The notes: generated by a model from the letters alone, not told the origin. Counted from the first letter of the stretch, positions 1-8,326 are shown. The stretch: 64,000 nt of DNA from Granulicella sp. L60 (GCF_009765825.1 NZ_LMUR01000003.1:283864-347863); one strand, 5' to 3'. Numbers and translations are program-made.

Positions 1-93
1 CCTCTCAACCTCAACGTGCAGCGCAATGTACTCTCGTACACGCTCAGGCACTATGGTATTCCTTGGATACCTAGTGTCAATTACGCACTTGAA

Positions 94-106
94 CTACACT
101 AAGTAG
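94..106. promoter_or_regulatory. Small dyad ahead of the HxlR gene
   Basis: CTAC-N5-GTAG inverted repeat lying 14 bp before the HxlR start codon. HxlR/MarR-like regulators often bind short dyads at their own promoter, so autoregulation is possible. The arms are only 4 bp, so this is weak evidence. Confidence 0.25.
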
Positions 107-120
107 CATTGAGGTAACCG

Positions 121-531
121 ATGAGCAAATTAGTAGCTATGTCGCTTCGCCTGGATAGGGTTCTGTTGGACCAGATCGCGGGCCAGTGGACTCTTCTTGT
201 CTTAGGTGCGCTTTGCGATAACGAGGGGCGCGCACGTTTTAACGCGATCAAGCGTGCGGTCCCTGGAATCTCGCAAAAGACGCTGACCCACTGCCTTCGA
301 CAGTTGGAGCGAAACGGTTTAGTCGAGCGCCGAGTTCTTACCGAATCTCCTCTTGGCGTGGAATATTCATTCACGAAGTTGGGCGACACCTTGGAAACTC
401 CAGTCTCTGCGCTTTACGAGTGGACCGGAAGATACTCGTCTGCGGTTAGGGCCGCGCAGACGCGTTACGATGCGAAGATCGCAACGAAGACCGGTTCCAG
501 CGTGCGGGGGCGCGAAGTGCAAAAGCGATAA
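121..531 (+). CDS. HxlR-family winged-helix transcriptional regulator
   Basis: A 136-residue DNA-binding protein. The HxlR signature runs through residues 15-100: a 'DQIAGQWTLLVLGAL' helix, the 'ARFNAIKRAVPGISQKTL' recognition region and a 'LERNGLVERR' wing followed by 'VEYSFTKLG'. These regulators act as dimers and respond to reactive electrophiles, quinones or aldehydes; the founding member controls the hxlAB formaldehyde-fixation operon. The start ATG follows GAGG at 6 bp spacing. It has no same-strand neighbour within 700 bp, so its target may be itself, a gene left of the window or the SnoaL/isochorismatase pair. The window also holds an hxlBA pair, but 40 kb away, so a direct link is only speculation. 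A cysteine in 'LCDNEG' could be a redox sensor. Confidence 0.9.
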   Translation: MSKLVAMSLRLDRVLLDQIAGQWTLLVLGALCDNEGRARFNAIKRAVPGISQKTLTHCLRQLERNGLVERRVLTESPLGVEYSFTKLGDTLETPVSALYEWTGRYSSAVRAAQTRYDAKIATKTGSSVRGREVQKR

Positions 532-1092
532 CCAAAAGAATTCACGCCAATGGTTGGCCGCTTTAGGAAAATGGGTTTTGTGCGAGAACCTGTGAGAGTC
601 CTGATCAGATAGGTCCAAATTCACTGTCGAATATGGAGCTGGGACTGGAGGAGTCCTCGCACGGCGTACCTGCCTCTTGCACCTGAAGGGCGAGGGTCTC
701 TGTTTGCGTGTCGTCGTTGTTCTTTGTATCTCCGAAAAGATAGAACGTCGCGGTGGCGGCTACAGCGATCAGGAGAATCAAAGCGGGTGCTCCAATCGGG
801 AAAGCCGTGTCAAAGCTCTGCCGGGCATCCCAGCCGGCTTCGGGCCTGTTCAGTCAGAGCATCATTGAGACGGACTATCTGCTCTTAACCTTTGGAGCAT
901 GAATTGGCAGTCCGACGGTTATAGAAGATGAGTGCCCATTTGATAAGCAGAGTCTATGAGGTGACTCGTTATCGTTTCGAGAGACGAAACTAAAGATTAG
1001 TCCGCGGTCGTGACTCAACGGTTGGAAGTGAATCTTATCGAACTGCTCTTATTTCAATGGCTTATCGGGCAAACGCAGAAGTTGGTTCGATT
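532..1092. other. Intergenic region, no gene recognised
   Basis: About 560 bp without a convincing coding frame; the short open frames lack a ribosome site and resemble nothing. A degenerate copy of the 41-bp element's first half (GATAAG-N6-CTAT) sits near 942-956. Confidence 0.5.
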
Positions 1093-1133
1093 CATAAGCA
1101 GAAACAATCAAAGGCCGGTGCAAACAGTATTGG
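1093..1133 (+). promoter_or_regulatory. 41-bp LysR-type element, copy 1
   Basis: Begins CATAAGCAGAA, has ATCAAA at element positions 15-20 and ends AAACAGTATTGG. It lies 102 bp before the start of the SnoaL-like gene at 1236. It matches copy 2 (5245-5285) at most positions with identical length. Inferred binding site of one of the three LysR paralogs in the window. Confidence 0.75.
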
Positions 1134-1235
1134 CTAATTCCTAAAGCCTGGCGCATCCTAACCTTGCTCTCTGGCCGTTCGGGTACGAGCCCGAGACCTT
1201 GGATGCCATGCGATTTGTTGATTGAGAGGTCTTAT

Positions 1236-1616
1236 ATGGTTGTGTCAGAAGACTTGCGCAAAGCGATGAAGGAAACGAAGGAAAGGTTTTGCTCCAAAGT
1301 CGTTGGAGAAGGGAAGTTCGAAGAGATTGACCATGTCTATACGGTCGACGCCCGAATTCTACCGCCAGGAGCGCCGCTCATGAGAGGGCGCGAGGCAATC
1401 AAGCAGTTTTGGCAGACAGGCATCGCAGCACTTGGGATCAAAGGGGCGCGACTGACGACGCTAGAGCTTGAGATGGCGGGGGACACGGCAGTAGAGATCG
1501 GGGAGGCAGAGCTGCATCTGGGAGAAAATGGAACGGCAATCGCCAAGTACATTGTGCATTGGAAACGAGTAGACGACCAGTGGCTCTGGGACAAGGACAT
1601 CTGGAACATGAACTGA
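1236..1616 (+). CDS. SnoaL/NTF2-like (DUF4440-type) protein
   Basis: A 126-residue protein with the cone-shaped SnoaL/ketosteroid-isomerase-like pattern: N-terminal helices, 'YTVDARILPPGAPLMRGREAI' (typical 'F..DA.ll.Pg.p...G..aI'), then strands ending 'GTAIAKYIVHWKR', and a final 'W.lDKDIWN'. Family members bind or isomerise small hydrophobic molecules and many are uncharacterised. I place the start at the ATG preceded by GAGAGG (5 bp spacing); an in-frame ATG 72 bp upstream has no ribosome site. The 41-bp LysR-type element lies about 100 bp upstream. It precedes an isochorismatase-like hydrolase on the same strand, separated by a long palindrome, so the two may be co-regulated. The substrate is unknown. 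Confidence 0.85.
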   Translation: MVVSEDLRKAMKETKERFCSKVVGEGKFEEIDHVYTVDARILPPGAPLMRGREAIKQFWQTGIAALGIKGARLTTLELEMAGDTAVEIGEAELHLGENGTAIAKYIVHWKRVDDQWLWDKDIWNMN

Positions 1617-1751
1617 GCAACCTCCTCGAGAATCCGGCCGCTCAGGCGACCTCACATCGAACCACCGGTCTTCCTTACTTTTGAAGACCGGCAAAACAAC
1701 CACCCCGACCGGTCCATAAAAAACTGAGTCGAGTCGAGAACGGTCCTTCAA

Positions 1752-1785
1752 GGCAGAGTGAGATGTGTGTACATCTCACTTTGCC
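1752..1785. promoter_or_regulatory. 34-bp near-perfect palindrome (operator or hairpin)
   Basis: Two 15-bp arms (GGCAGAGTGAGATGT and its partner) around a GTGT centre, with one G-T mismatch. It lies 27 bp before the isochorismatase start. The core GATGTGTGTACATC resembles the MarR-type motif found elsewhere in the window with one substitution. No T-run follows, so an operator or 5'-UTR hairpin is more likely than a terminator. Confidence 0.6.
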
Positions 1786-1811
1786 AGGGGCGATAGAAAA
1801 GGAAGAAGCTC

Positions 1812-2444
1812 ATGGTAGAAAACAAGCAATATGTGGATCCGAAGACGACGGCATTGGTGCTGATTGAGTATCAAAACGACTTTCTATCACCGAAGGGTGC
1901 AATGCACGCTGGGGTAAAGGATGTCGTAAAGAGCAGCAACATGCTTGCTAATACAGCCGAAACGGTTGAGAAGGCTCGCGCATTGGGCGCAACTATCATG
2001 TTCCTCCCGATCACGTTTGCCGATGGTTTTGGTGAGCTAGGTGATCATCCATACGGTCTCCTTTCAAAGGTGATTGAGGCAAATGCCTTTCGTAAGGGGA
2101 CATGGGGCGCAGAGCTCGTCGATGACCTGCCTCGGCAGGCCGGTGACATCATCGTCGAAGGGAAAAGAGGATTCGACGGCTTTGCCACCACCAATCTCGA
2201 TTTCATCCTACGTCGTCGTGGAATTACTACGATTGCGATCGGCGGCCTGTTAACGAACTGCTGTGTCGAATCCACCGCTCGCACTGGATACGATCTGGGC
2301 TACGATGTCGTCACGCTAACCGATTGCACCGCCACGATTGGCGAGGAAGAGCAGCGTGCGGCAGTGGAGAAGAACTTCTGGATGTTCTCACGCCCGCTCA
2401 CGCACCTTGAATTCCTCGCACAGCTCAAGCCAAAGGCAGCTTAG
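1812..2444 (+). CDS. Isochorismatase-family cysteine hydrolase
   Basis: A 210-residue cytoplasmic alpha/beta hydrolase of the isochorismatase-like superfamily. The catalytic triad is visible: Asp in 'LIEYQNDF' (about residue 23), Lys in 'VEGKRGFDGF' (about 117) and the nucleophile Cys in 'GGLLTNCCVESTAR' (about 150), preceded by the usual non-proline cis-peptide-like segment. Family members hydrolyse isochorismate, nicotinamide, N-carbamoyl compounds, ureido acids or similar amides; nothing here fixes the substrate. Length is normal. The ATG follows GGAAGAAG. It follows the SnoaL-like gene and a 34-bp palindrome, and ends before a strong hairpin, so it is probably the last gene of its unit. 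Confidence 0.9.
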   Translation: MVENKQYVDPKTTALVLIEYQNDFLSPKGAMHAGVKDVVKSSNMLANTAETVEKARALGATIMFLPITFADGFGELGDHPYGLLSKVIEANAFRKGTWGAELVDDLPRQAGDIIVEGKRGFDGFATTNLDFILRRRGITTIAIGGLLTNCCVESTARTGYDLGYDVVTLTDCTATIGEEEQRAAVEKNFWMFSRPLTHLEFLAQLKPKAA

Positions 2445-2471
2445 CTTCGGTCTTTCTGGTCAACGGTTCAG

Positions 2472-2522
2472 GGGGAGGTATCACTTGCAAGCACCGCTGG
2501 TGCCCGTAAGTGATGCCTCCCC
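2472..2522 (+). terminator. Stem-loop downstream of the isochorismatase gene
   Basis: Stem of GGGGAGG-T-ATCACTT with AAGTGAT-G-CCTCCCC (15 pairs including one wobble); the loop contains a further GCACC/GGTGC hairpin. It is followed by an AT-rich tract rather than a clean T-run. Located 28 bp after the stop codon. Confidence 0.6.
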
Positions 2523-2596
2523 ATAATTTATGCCCCGCACTGGACGGCTCTCTGATACTTGTAAGCCGACTCGGCAGCTTGTTGGGTTCAATAGGA

Positions 2597-2625
2597 TGGG
2601 GCGATTACTGAGTGTCATCGCCCCA
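2597..2625 (-). terminator. Stem-loop downstream of the exported FAH gene
   Basis: Perfect 9-bp stem TGGGGCGAT/ATCGCCCCA with an 11-nt loop, 36 bp beyond the stop of the minus-strand FAH gene and facing the isochorismatase terminator. No clear T-run. Confidence 0.5.
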
Positions 2626-2660
2626 TATAACAACTTCAACCATTTCCTATATCTTTGTCG

Positions 2661-3590
2661 CTACGCCACAATCTCGTGCTTTTGCTCGCCCAGATGGGTG
2701 ATTCCGCACTCCAGGATATCGCCGATCGCCATATATTTGTTCTTTCCCATTCCGACGCCTGGAGGTGTGCCCGTCGCCAGAATGTCTCCAGGAAGAAGTC
2801 GCATGTGGTGTGAAAAGTAGGCGAGCATTTCATGAACGTGGAACAACATGTCATTAGTATTGCCCTGTTGCTCGTAGTGTCCGTTCAGCTTCGTCCAGAC
2901 ATCGAGGTTCATCGGATCAATACCTGTTGTCAGATAGGGGCCAACTGGACCGTAGGTGGGACGGGACTTCGCACGAACAAGGTGCTGTACGTTAGCTGAG
3001 TCGACCTGAGTGGATCGATCAGAGATATCGTTAATACATGTATAGCCGAAGATGTAGTCGGCGGCGTCGGCAGCACTGATATCCTGGGCCTCGCGTCCGA
3101 CGACAATGGCCAATTCTGTCTCCCAATCGAGCTTCACCCCAGCATTTGGCCCGCGGCGAATCGGGTCATATGGACCGGTGAGGCAAAGTATTGATTTGAG
3201 AAAGACCTCCGGTTCAGTGGGGGCCGGAACTTTCAATTCCTCGATGTGTTTTTTGTAGTTGAAACCGGTCGCCGGAAATTGACGGATCCCAGCGATCGGC
3301 TGCAGATAAGTAACGTTTCCTGTCAGGACCTTGAACTTCGAGATGTCTATTTTATTCAAAATGCCGCTCGCGATCGTCTCAGGAGTTATATCGTGGATGA
3401 TCGGGCGCAGATCTAGGAGAGTCTCATTGTTGAGGAGTACTGGAACGGTTGTTTCTGCCTGCAGAACTCGTGCAAATTGTTGCATGGATCGTTCTCCTCT
3501 TGTTGGTTGTGAAACAGCATGATCTAGGTGGGCCAAACCTAAAGATACTGCGCCCGCTTGTGCAAGAAAACTCCGCCTACTTAAGCTCAT
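2661..3590 (-). CDS. Tat-exported fumarylacetoacetate hydrolase (FAH) family protein
   Basis: A 309-residue protein. Residues 1-27 form a Tat signal peptide ('MSLSRRSFLAQAGAVSLGLA'). The FAH domain follows: 'YKKHIEELKVPAPTEPEVFLK', the metal-ligand segment 'DWETELAIVVG', 'GYTCINDISDR', and 'PGDILATGTPPGVG' near the C terminus. FAH proteins cleave or decarboxylate/isomerise acylpyruvates and meta-cleavage products, normally in the cytoplasm, so export is unusual. I choose the ATG preceded by AAGGGA; the only earlier in-frame start is a TTG without a ribosome site. It lies 76 bp after LysR paralog 1 on the same strand, suggesting cotranscription or regulation by it. Substrate is unknown. Confidence 0.88.
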   Translation of the reverse strand: MSLSRRSFLAQAGAVSLGLAHLDHAVSQPTRGERSMQQFARVLQAETTVPVLLNNETLLDLRPIIHDITPETIASGILNKIDISKFKVLTGNVTYLQPIAGIRQFPATGFNYKKHIEELKVPAPTEPEVFLKSILCLTGPYDPIRRGPNAGVKLDWETELAIVVGREAQDISAADAADYIFGYTCINDISDRSTQVDSANVQHLVRAKSRPTYGPVGPYLTTGIDPMNLDVWTKLNGHYEQQGNTNDMLFHVHEMLAYFSHHMRLLPGDILATGTPPGVGMGKNKYMAIGDILECGITHLGEQKHEIVA

Positions 3591-3666
3591 ACGTCCCTTC
3601 AAATAGCTGTCATGTTTTTGGAAGTCATACAGCTAAGGTCTTTCTCTAACTAGGAATGCGTTGGAA

Positions 3667-4533
3667 TCAGATCGTGGCTATCAGATGCCGGGCAACGGAA
3701 GACACATTACCGCGCTGCCATGAAAGTAGCAGTCGAACCTCACGCATCGTGTTCTTGATTGGGCGCGTTACAACATTCTCCCTTGTGAATGCAGACACGG
3801 AAGCCGGCATGATGGATACACCGACACCAACCGAAACCAGGCCGATCGCTGTCTGCCAAGTTGCTACTTCCTGGATCGACCTAGGTTTTAGGCCGTAGTC
3901 TGCAAATTCAAGCATTACGGCCTCGGAGAGAGTGGCTGCTACCTCTTTGGAAGGCAATATTAGCCGGTCATTTGTTAGATCTGTGACGTCGATAAAGCTC
4001 TGCTTTGCGAGAGGGTGCCGGCTATTCAGGACTACAATCAAAGACTCGGGAGCCAATTCACGACAATTGAACTCTTCGTTTGGAGTTGTGTAGGAGATTG
4101 CGATATCGATCTCCCCAACGCGCAATGCAACGGCCTGATCGTCACTTCCCATCTCTTTCAGCTGGATAGCGACGTCGGGATAGTGATCCGCGAAGTTCTT
4201 GACCAATTGCGGAACAACGACGACATCGGCCGCAGTTCCGAACCCAATCGCAAGATGGCCGAGTTCGCCTCGTCCTGCCCGTTGAGCTGCGAACTTCGCC
4301 CCTTCAAACCTTCTGAGGCTTCTCTCCGCTTCAAGGAGAAACACCTCGCCGGCAATTGTTAAAGAAAGCTTGCGGCCGTTGCGGTGGATTAGAGGTGTTC
4401 CCAGTTCTTCCTCCAACTGCTGGATATTCTGGGTTAAGGCAGGTTGCGCGATATGAAGTAGCTCCGCTGCACGTGTCATGTGGAGTGTGCGAGCGAGAAC
4501 GCTGAAGTAACGGAGATGACGATTTTCGATCAT
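3667..4533 (-). CDS. LysR-family transcriptional regulator, paralog 1
   Basis: A 288-residue LysR regulator. Residues 1-60 form the winged HTH ('MIENRHLRYFSVLARTLHMT', then 'IAQPALTQNIQQLEEELGT'); residues 90-285 form the two-lobed effector domain ('LGHLAIGFG...', 'IGLVSVGVGVSIMPASV'). The start is set at MIENRH because two other window regulators (29833-30699 and 35518-36384) start identically and have exactly 288 residues; the longer open frame adds 23 unrelated residues. Recognition-helix residues are nearly the same in all three, so they probably bind similar DNA. It sits upstream of the exported FAH gene on the same strand and is divergent from the glcG/mandelate-like operon, which carries a 41-bp element. 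The inducer is unknown, probably an aromatic or hydroxy acid. Confidence 0.92.
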   Translation of the reverse strand: MIENRHLRYFSVLARTLHMTRAAELLHIAQPALTQNIQQLEEELGTPLIHRNGRKLSLTIAGEVFLLEAERSLRRFEGAKFAAQRAGRGELGHLAIGFGTAADVVVVPQLVKNFADHYPDVAIQLKEMGSDDQAVALRVGEIDIAISYTTPNEEFNCRELAPESLIVVLNSRHPLAKQSFIDVTDLTNDRLILPSKEVAATLSEAVMLEFADYGLKPRSIQEVATWQTAIGLVSVGVGVSIMPASVSAFTRENVVTRPIKNTMREVRLLLSWQRGNVSSVARHLIATI

Positions 4534-5244
4534 ATAATCAGCGACCTGCCTTTCTATTTCGGTTTGGCACCGCGGTGACCTCGAGAGGGCGCATATCAAC
4601 AAGTTCGGTAATCGAGTGCCTGGAAAAGTGGCTCAATGGGGCTCTACAGTAAAGCGTTTCCTACGGATGACGCACTACCATTTGGAGGTCCGGAGTCCGT
4701 TCGCATACTCCCAATTTCGGTCTAGCGGAATACCTTAGTTCGTCGACCCTTGCCTACGAACTCAAGGTACATAGGTTTGGAGTCGAGTCGCGTCCATAAA
4801 ACCCATGAAATGTTTGCATAGAGAGTATGTTCAATCTGCAATCAGCTCTCTGTCCTTAAGGAGACGATGCCAGAGCAATCTCTATCATCGCGTCTGTACT
4901 TCCACGATTCGCGAAGGTGGAACTTGTGTTTGAAATTGTGTCGGGGCGTCTGCTCCGCACACTCCTTTTGTCTTCATCTCTGATAGGAAATCGAGTGATT
5001 GTACGGGCTGTGCGGCCCCGGTTCTGGCGTGAATTGCCCGACCAACCGAGATGACGCCACGTCACAGATGCAGTCAAAAGGAACATATCAGACCGCTTGT
5101 ACCCATCGCTCTTTGAAGAAGCACAACCCCGGCTACGCAATGCGAATAGGGAATAGATGAAATGACAAACTCTCATGCTGCGATTCGTTGTTCCGACCGA
5201 AGCTACTGAGCGTGCATTATCGGTTGCGATAGGAGGTTGTCTTG
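4534..5244. other. Intergenic region between LysR 1 and glcG-like operon
   Basis: About 700 bp with no credible gene. A 193-codon minus-strand open frame (4856-5437) crosses the regulatory element and the glcG start, has no ribosome site and resembles no family. Confidence 0.5.
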
Positions 5245-5285
5245 CATAAGCAGAAGCGATCATAAGACACCCAAAACAGTATTGG
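5245..5285 (+). promoter_or_regulatory. 41-bp LysR-type element, copy 2
   Basis: CATAAGCAGAAG at the left, ATCATAA in the middle, AAACAGTATTGG at the right, 88 bp before the glcG-like start. It is the closest relative of copy 1. It sits in front of the four-gene mandelate-like operon, divergent from LysR paralog 1. Confidence 0.75.
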
Positions 5286-5294
5286 TTTGTTCGT

Positions 5295-5318
5295 TGAGAT
5301 AAGAGCATTCTTATCTCA
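5295..5318. promoter_or_regulatory. Perfect 24-bp palindrome in the glcG leader
   Basis: TGAGATAAGA-GCAT-TCTTATCTCA, 10-bp arms with a 4-bp centre. It lies 10 bp after the 41-bp element and 55 bp before the glcG-like start. It repeats the ATAAG...CTTAT idea of the element with wider spacing; it could be a second operator or an RNA hairpin. Confidence 0.55.
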
Positions 5319-5373
5319 CTCGTGACGGTGCTGACGGCGCACACGAACTTTAGGTCACTAAGGAGATCCTGGG

Positions 5374-5805
5374 ATGTCGAAGACCGCACTGTATCAAAGC
5401 CGCAATCAATTGACCTACGCTGGGGCAGCAATCGCAATTGCCGCGGCAGTGTCTAAGTCCAGGGAGATTTCTGCACCGGAATGCATTGCGGTTGTTGACG
5501 CCGGTGGGAATCTACTGGCGTATGCTCGTGTCGAGGGTGCCGCAGCCTTGGCAGTCCAGCCGGCAATCGCCAAGGCGTCGACCGCAGCGGCCCTCGGGGG
5601 CCCCACCGGCGGGACACCTTTCGAGTTTGGTGCCAACCTCGCCTTAGCCAGCCTGGGAGGGATTACTAATCTCGGCGGAGGCTTCCCGATCATTTACAAA
5701 GATGAATTGCTTGGCGCCATCGGAGTCGGGTCCGGAAGCACCGAGCAGGACGTAGCCGTAGCCGAGGCTGGTCGCGACGCCTTATTGGCCGCATTGGAGT
5801 CCTAA
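5374..5805 (+). CDS. GlcG/HbpS-family protein (DUF336)
   Basis: A 143-residue protein of the GlcG/HbpS fold. Visible signatures are 'AAIAIAAAVSKSREIS', 'IAVVDAGGNLLAYARVEGA', 'AIAKASTAAALGGPT' and 'GGFPIIYKDELLGAIGVGSGSTEQDVAVAEAG', covering the whole family domain. Members are found beside glycolate, diol and hydroxy-acid oxidation genes; some bind haem or act as small ligand-binding subunits, and most have no proven enzymatic role. The ATG follows AAGGAG at about 8 bp. The stop codon overlaps the next start by one base (TAATG), so translation of the royal-jelly-like gene is probably coupled. First gene of a likely operon with the racemase-like and decarboxylase-like genes. Confidence 0.9.
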   Translation: MSKTALYQSRNQLTYAGAAIAIAAAVSKSREISAPECIAVVDAGGNLLAYARVEGAAALAVQPAIAKASTAAALGGPTGGTPFEFGANLALASLGGITNLGGGFPIIYKDELLGAIGVGSGSTEQDVAVAEAGRDALLAALES

Positions 5806-7058
5806 TGACAACTCAAGTCTGGCATCTTCGCCAATCGCACACGAGAATTATCTGGACCTGTCTCGCGTTCTGGCTCTTGTTAAACCTGCTTTTTACGGAA
5901 AAGGCGCGTTCCCAATCGTTCGGAGGTGATATGAAGAATACGGCTAGCTCCTTGGAACCTCATTCAGGCGAAAGAATCGCCACTGATCGCAGTATCGGAA
6001 GTATTGAGCCGGTATTTCGCTTCTTTGACGCAATGCCGACTGGGATAACGGTTGCTCAAGATGGCCGCATCTTCATAAATTTCCCACGCTGGGGAGACGA
6101 CGTCCCGTTCACAGTCGGAGTGGTTCAGGATGGCAAAGTTGTGGCTTATCCGGATCAAACGATGAATACATTCGACCCGACACGCCCGGCAGAAACTCTC
6201 GCAAGCGTGCAAAGTGTGGTCGTCGACCCCGCAAACCGACTGTGGATTCTGGACACGGCCGCTCCAAAATTCTCAACCCCTCTGGCGGGTGCGGCAAAGC
6301 TCGTCGGTGTCGACCTAGCGACCAATAAAGTCGTGAAGAGCATTGTCCTTCCTCCGACGACGGTCCTGCCGACGACCTACCTCAACGACGTGCGATTCGA
6401 CTTGCGGGAGGGCAAAGGTGGCATCGCTTATATTACGGATTCTTCTGCTAACGGCCCGGGCGGCATCATTGTGGTTGATCTCGAAACTGGGGAGAGTTGG
6501 CGCAAGCTCTCCGGTCACAAATCGACTACAGCCGATCTGTCCTTCGTCCCTATCGTCGAAGGCGACCGGCTTGCTATGAGAGAGAAGGGAAAGTCTCCTG
6601 TGGCGATGACCATCGCTTCGGATGGTATCGCAATATCCTCCGACGGAAGAACGCTCTATTACTGTCCGCTATCCAGCCGACATCTCTATTCTGTGCCGAC
6701 CAAGCTTCTTTTGAATCGCTCAGGCAGCGAACAGGAGATCGCGGCATCGGTCGTGGACCTGGGCGAAAAAGGTGCGTCGGACGGTCTTGAAAGCGACGAC
6801 AAGGGGCGGATTTACGCCGGCGATTTCGAGCACAATAGCATTCGGCAGATGCAAACGAATGGCGAATGGAAAACAATCGTTCATGATCCGAGGGTTCTCT
6901 GGCCCGACACCCTCTCCGTGGCAGCGGACGGCTACCTGTATTTCACCGCTAATCAATTTGAACGCCAGCCACAGTTTAATGAGGGTAGGGATCTGCGCGA
7001 AAAGCCGTACATGTTGTTTCGAGTGAAGATCGATGCGGGGCCTGTCCTGCTCAAATAG
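5805..7058 (+). CDS. Secreted major royal jelly/yellow-family beta-propeller protein
   Basis: A 417-residue protein with a hydrophobic export signal at residues 15-36, then a yellow/MRJP-type propeller. Repeating blade motifs are clear: 'PTGITVAQDGRIFINFPRW', 'VVVDPANRLWILDTAAP', 'YLNDVRFD', 'AYITDSS', 'IVVDLETGESWRKL', 'DGIAISSDGRTLYYCPLSS' and 'SDGLESDDKGRIYAGDFEHNSI'. Bacterial members are often annotated as gluconolactonase- or SMP-30-like, suggesting a lactone or small ligand, but catalysis is unproven. It overlaps glcG by one base and precedes the racemase-like gene by about 170 bp. In this context a periplasmic lactone-opening or ligand-binding role for the pathway is plausible but inferred. 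Confidence 0.85.
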   Translation: MTTQVWHLRQSHTRIIWTCLAFWLLLNLLFTEKARSQSFGGDMKNTASSLEPHSGERIATDRSIGSIEPVFRFFDAMPTGITVAQDGRIFINFPRWGDDVPFTVGVVQDGKVVAYPDQTMNTFDPTRPAETLASVQSVVVDPANRLWILDTAAPKFSTPLAGAAKLVGVDLATNKVVKSIVLPPTTVLPTTYLNDVRFDLREGKGGIAYITDSSANGPGGIIVVDLETGESWRKLSGHKSTTADLSFVPIVEGDRLAMREKGKSPVAMTIASDGIAISSDGRTLYYCPLSSRHLYSVPTKLLLNRSGSEQEIAASVVDLGEKGASDGLESDDKGRIYAGDFEHNSIRQMQTNGEWKTIVHDPRVLWPDTLSVAADGYLYFTANQFERQPQFNEGRDLREKPYMLFRVKIDAGPVLLK

Positions 7059-7231
7059 CAGAGGCTCGCAATTCGGAGAGTGCTAAAGTTCGTCGCTTCC
7101 GACCGTCTTCTATCCATTAAGGGCATTCCTAGTTGGTGTCGCCGCTGTTACATCGCAGGCAGCGACCTCGGCGGAACTGCGGCCATTGACCATAGCCTCG
7201 GCCTTTGCCAGCTCAAAATGAAAGGAGCACT

Positions 7232-8326
7232 ATGACTTCGATAAGCCGTCTCAAACGCGCCAATGTGAGGGCCGTGCTTGTCCCGCTCCGACGACCAATC
7301 ATCGCAGCCATTGGCAATTTCAAACAGTGGCCTTTGATCCTTGTAGACCTGGAGATGGAAGGCGGCACTGTTGGATCGAGTTATATCGCGCCCTATCGCG
7401 AGCAAGCAGTGTTGGCAATCATTGCCGAGATTGACGACATTGTGGCGCAACTTGCAGGTCGCTCGGCTCCTTTCGAGGCGTTTCAGAGTGCTCAGAATGC
7501 CCTCAACGTCGTCGGCGTAAGCGGTGTTTCGACCCTCGCGACTGCCGCGGTAGATATGGCGCTTTGGGACGCGCTGGCAAAAGAAGCCGGACTTCCATTG
7601 GCATGCCTGCTGGGAGGAAGCATAGGACCCATCCGCGCTTACAACAGCAACGGCCTGTGGCGGCACAGCGTCGACACGTTAGGCGTCGAGGCAAAAGAGC
7701 TGCTTGCAGAAGGGGGCTTCACCGCGGCTAAGCTTCGATTGGGCAATGAGCATCTGCGCGACGACTTGGCGGCGATTCGCGCTGTTCGCGATGCTGTGGG
7801 CGCAGAGGTAGACATTATGGTGGACTTCAATCAGGCTCTTGGGCTTGGCGATGCCATTCGAAGATGCTGTGATCTGGATAACGAGGGGCTTTATTGGCTG
7901 GAAGAGCCGATCCTCTACAACAACGTAGCCGGTTACGCGGAGCTCGCAAAACGCGTGAAGACGCCACTCCAAATGGGGGAGAACTTCTATGGTGAGCGTG
8001 ATCTGATGAATTTCCTTAATGCAAAAGCATTGCACTACGTGATGCCCGATCTTATGCGTATCGGAGGTATCAGCGGGTGGATAAGGACTGCAGGGGTCGC
8101 TGCGGCAGCAGGGATACAGATGTCCAATCATGTCTACCCCGAAGTTTCTGCGCATCTGCTCCGCGTCACTCCCACCGCTCATTGGTTGGAGTGGGTGGAC
8201 TGGGCGAATCCGATTCTCGCCGACCCTATTGTTCCCAGTAAGGGGCAAATTACCGCTCTCAATAAACCTGGGACCGGGATTGAGTGGAATGAGAAAGCCA
8301 TCGCGAAGTACGGGCTGAAAGATTAG
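7232..8326 (+). CDS. Mandelate racemase-like enolase-superfamily enzyme
   Basis: A 364-residue enzyme closely patterned on Pseudomonas mandelate racemase. Metal ligands Asp198 ('MVDFNQ'), Glu224 ('LEEP') and Glu250 ('GENF') are present, as are the Asp273/His300 dyad ('MPDLMRIGG', 'SNHVYPEVSAHLL') and Glu320 ('AHWLEW'), all at a constant +3 offset from the Pseudomonas numbering. The one catalytic change is at the KxK motif: 'AAKLRLG' keeps Lys167 but has Arg169 where racemases have the S-specific base Lys166. A true two-base racemase is therefore doubtful; a dehydratase or one-sided epimerase is possible. The ATG follows AAAGGAG. It lies 79 bp before a benzoylformate decarboxylase-like gene, so the pair looks like part of a mandelate-type pathway, with no mandelate dehydrogenase in the window. 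Confidence 0.88.
   Translation: MTSISRLKRANVRAVLVPLRRPIIAAIGNFKQWPLILVDLEMEGGTVGSSYIAPYREQAVLAIIAEIDDIVAQLAGRSAPFEAFQSAQNALNVVGVSGVSTLATAAVDMALWDALAKEAGLPLACLLGGSIGPIRAYNSNGLWRHSVDTLGVEAKELLAEGGFTAAKLRLGNEHLRDDLAAIRAVRDAVGAEVDIMVDFNQALGLGDAIRRCCDLDNEGLYWLEEPILYNNVAGYAELAKRVKTPLQMGENFYGERDLMNFLNAKALHYVMPDLMRIGGISGWIRTAGVAAAAGIQMSNHVYPEVSAHLLRVTPTAHWLEWVDWANPILADPIVPSKGQITALNKPGTGIEWNEKAIAKYGLKD

Noticed and set aside
942-982. A tenth copy of the 41-bp element
   Set aside because: The left half (GATAAG-N6-CTAT) fits, but the right half lacks TATYGR at the required distance. Kept only as a degenerate half-site.
4856-5437. A 193-codon minus-strand open frame upstream of glcG
   Set aside because: It runs across the 41-bp element, the 24-bp palindrome and the glcG start, has no ribosome site and matches no family.
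7679-8248. 189-codon minus-strand frame inside the racemase-like gene
   Set aside because: Antisense shadow of a clearly recognised enzyme.
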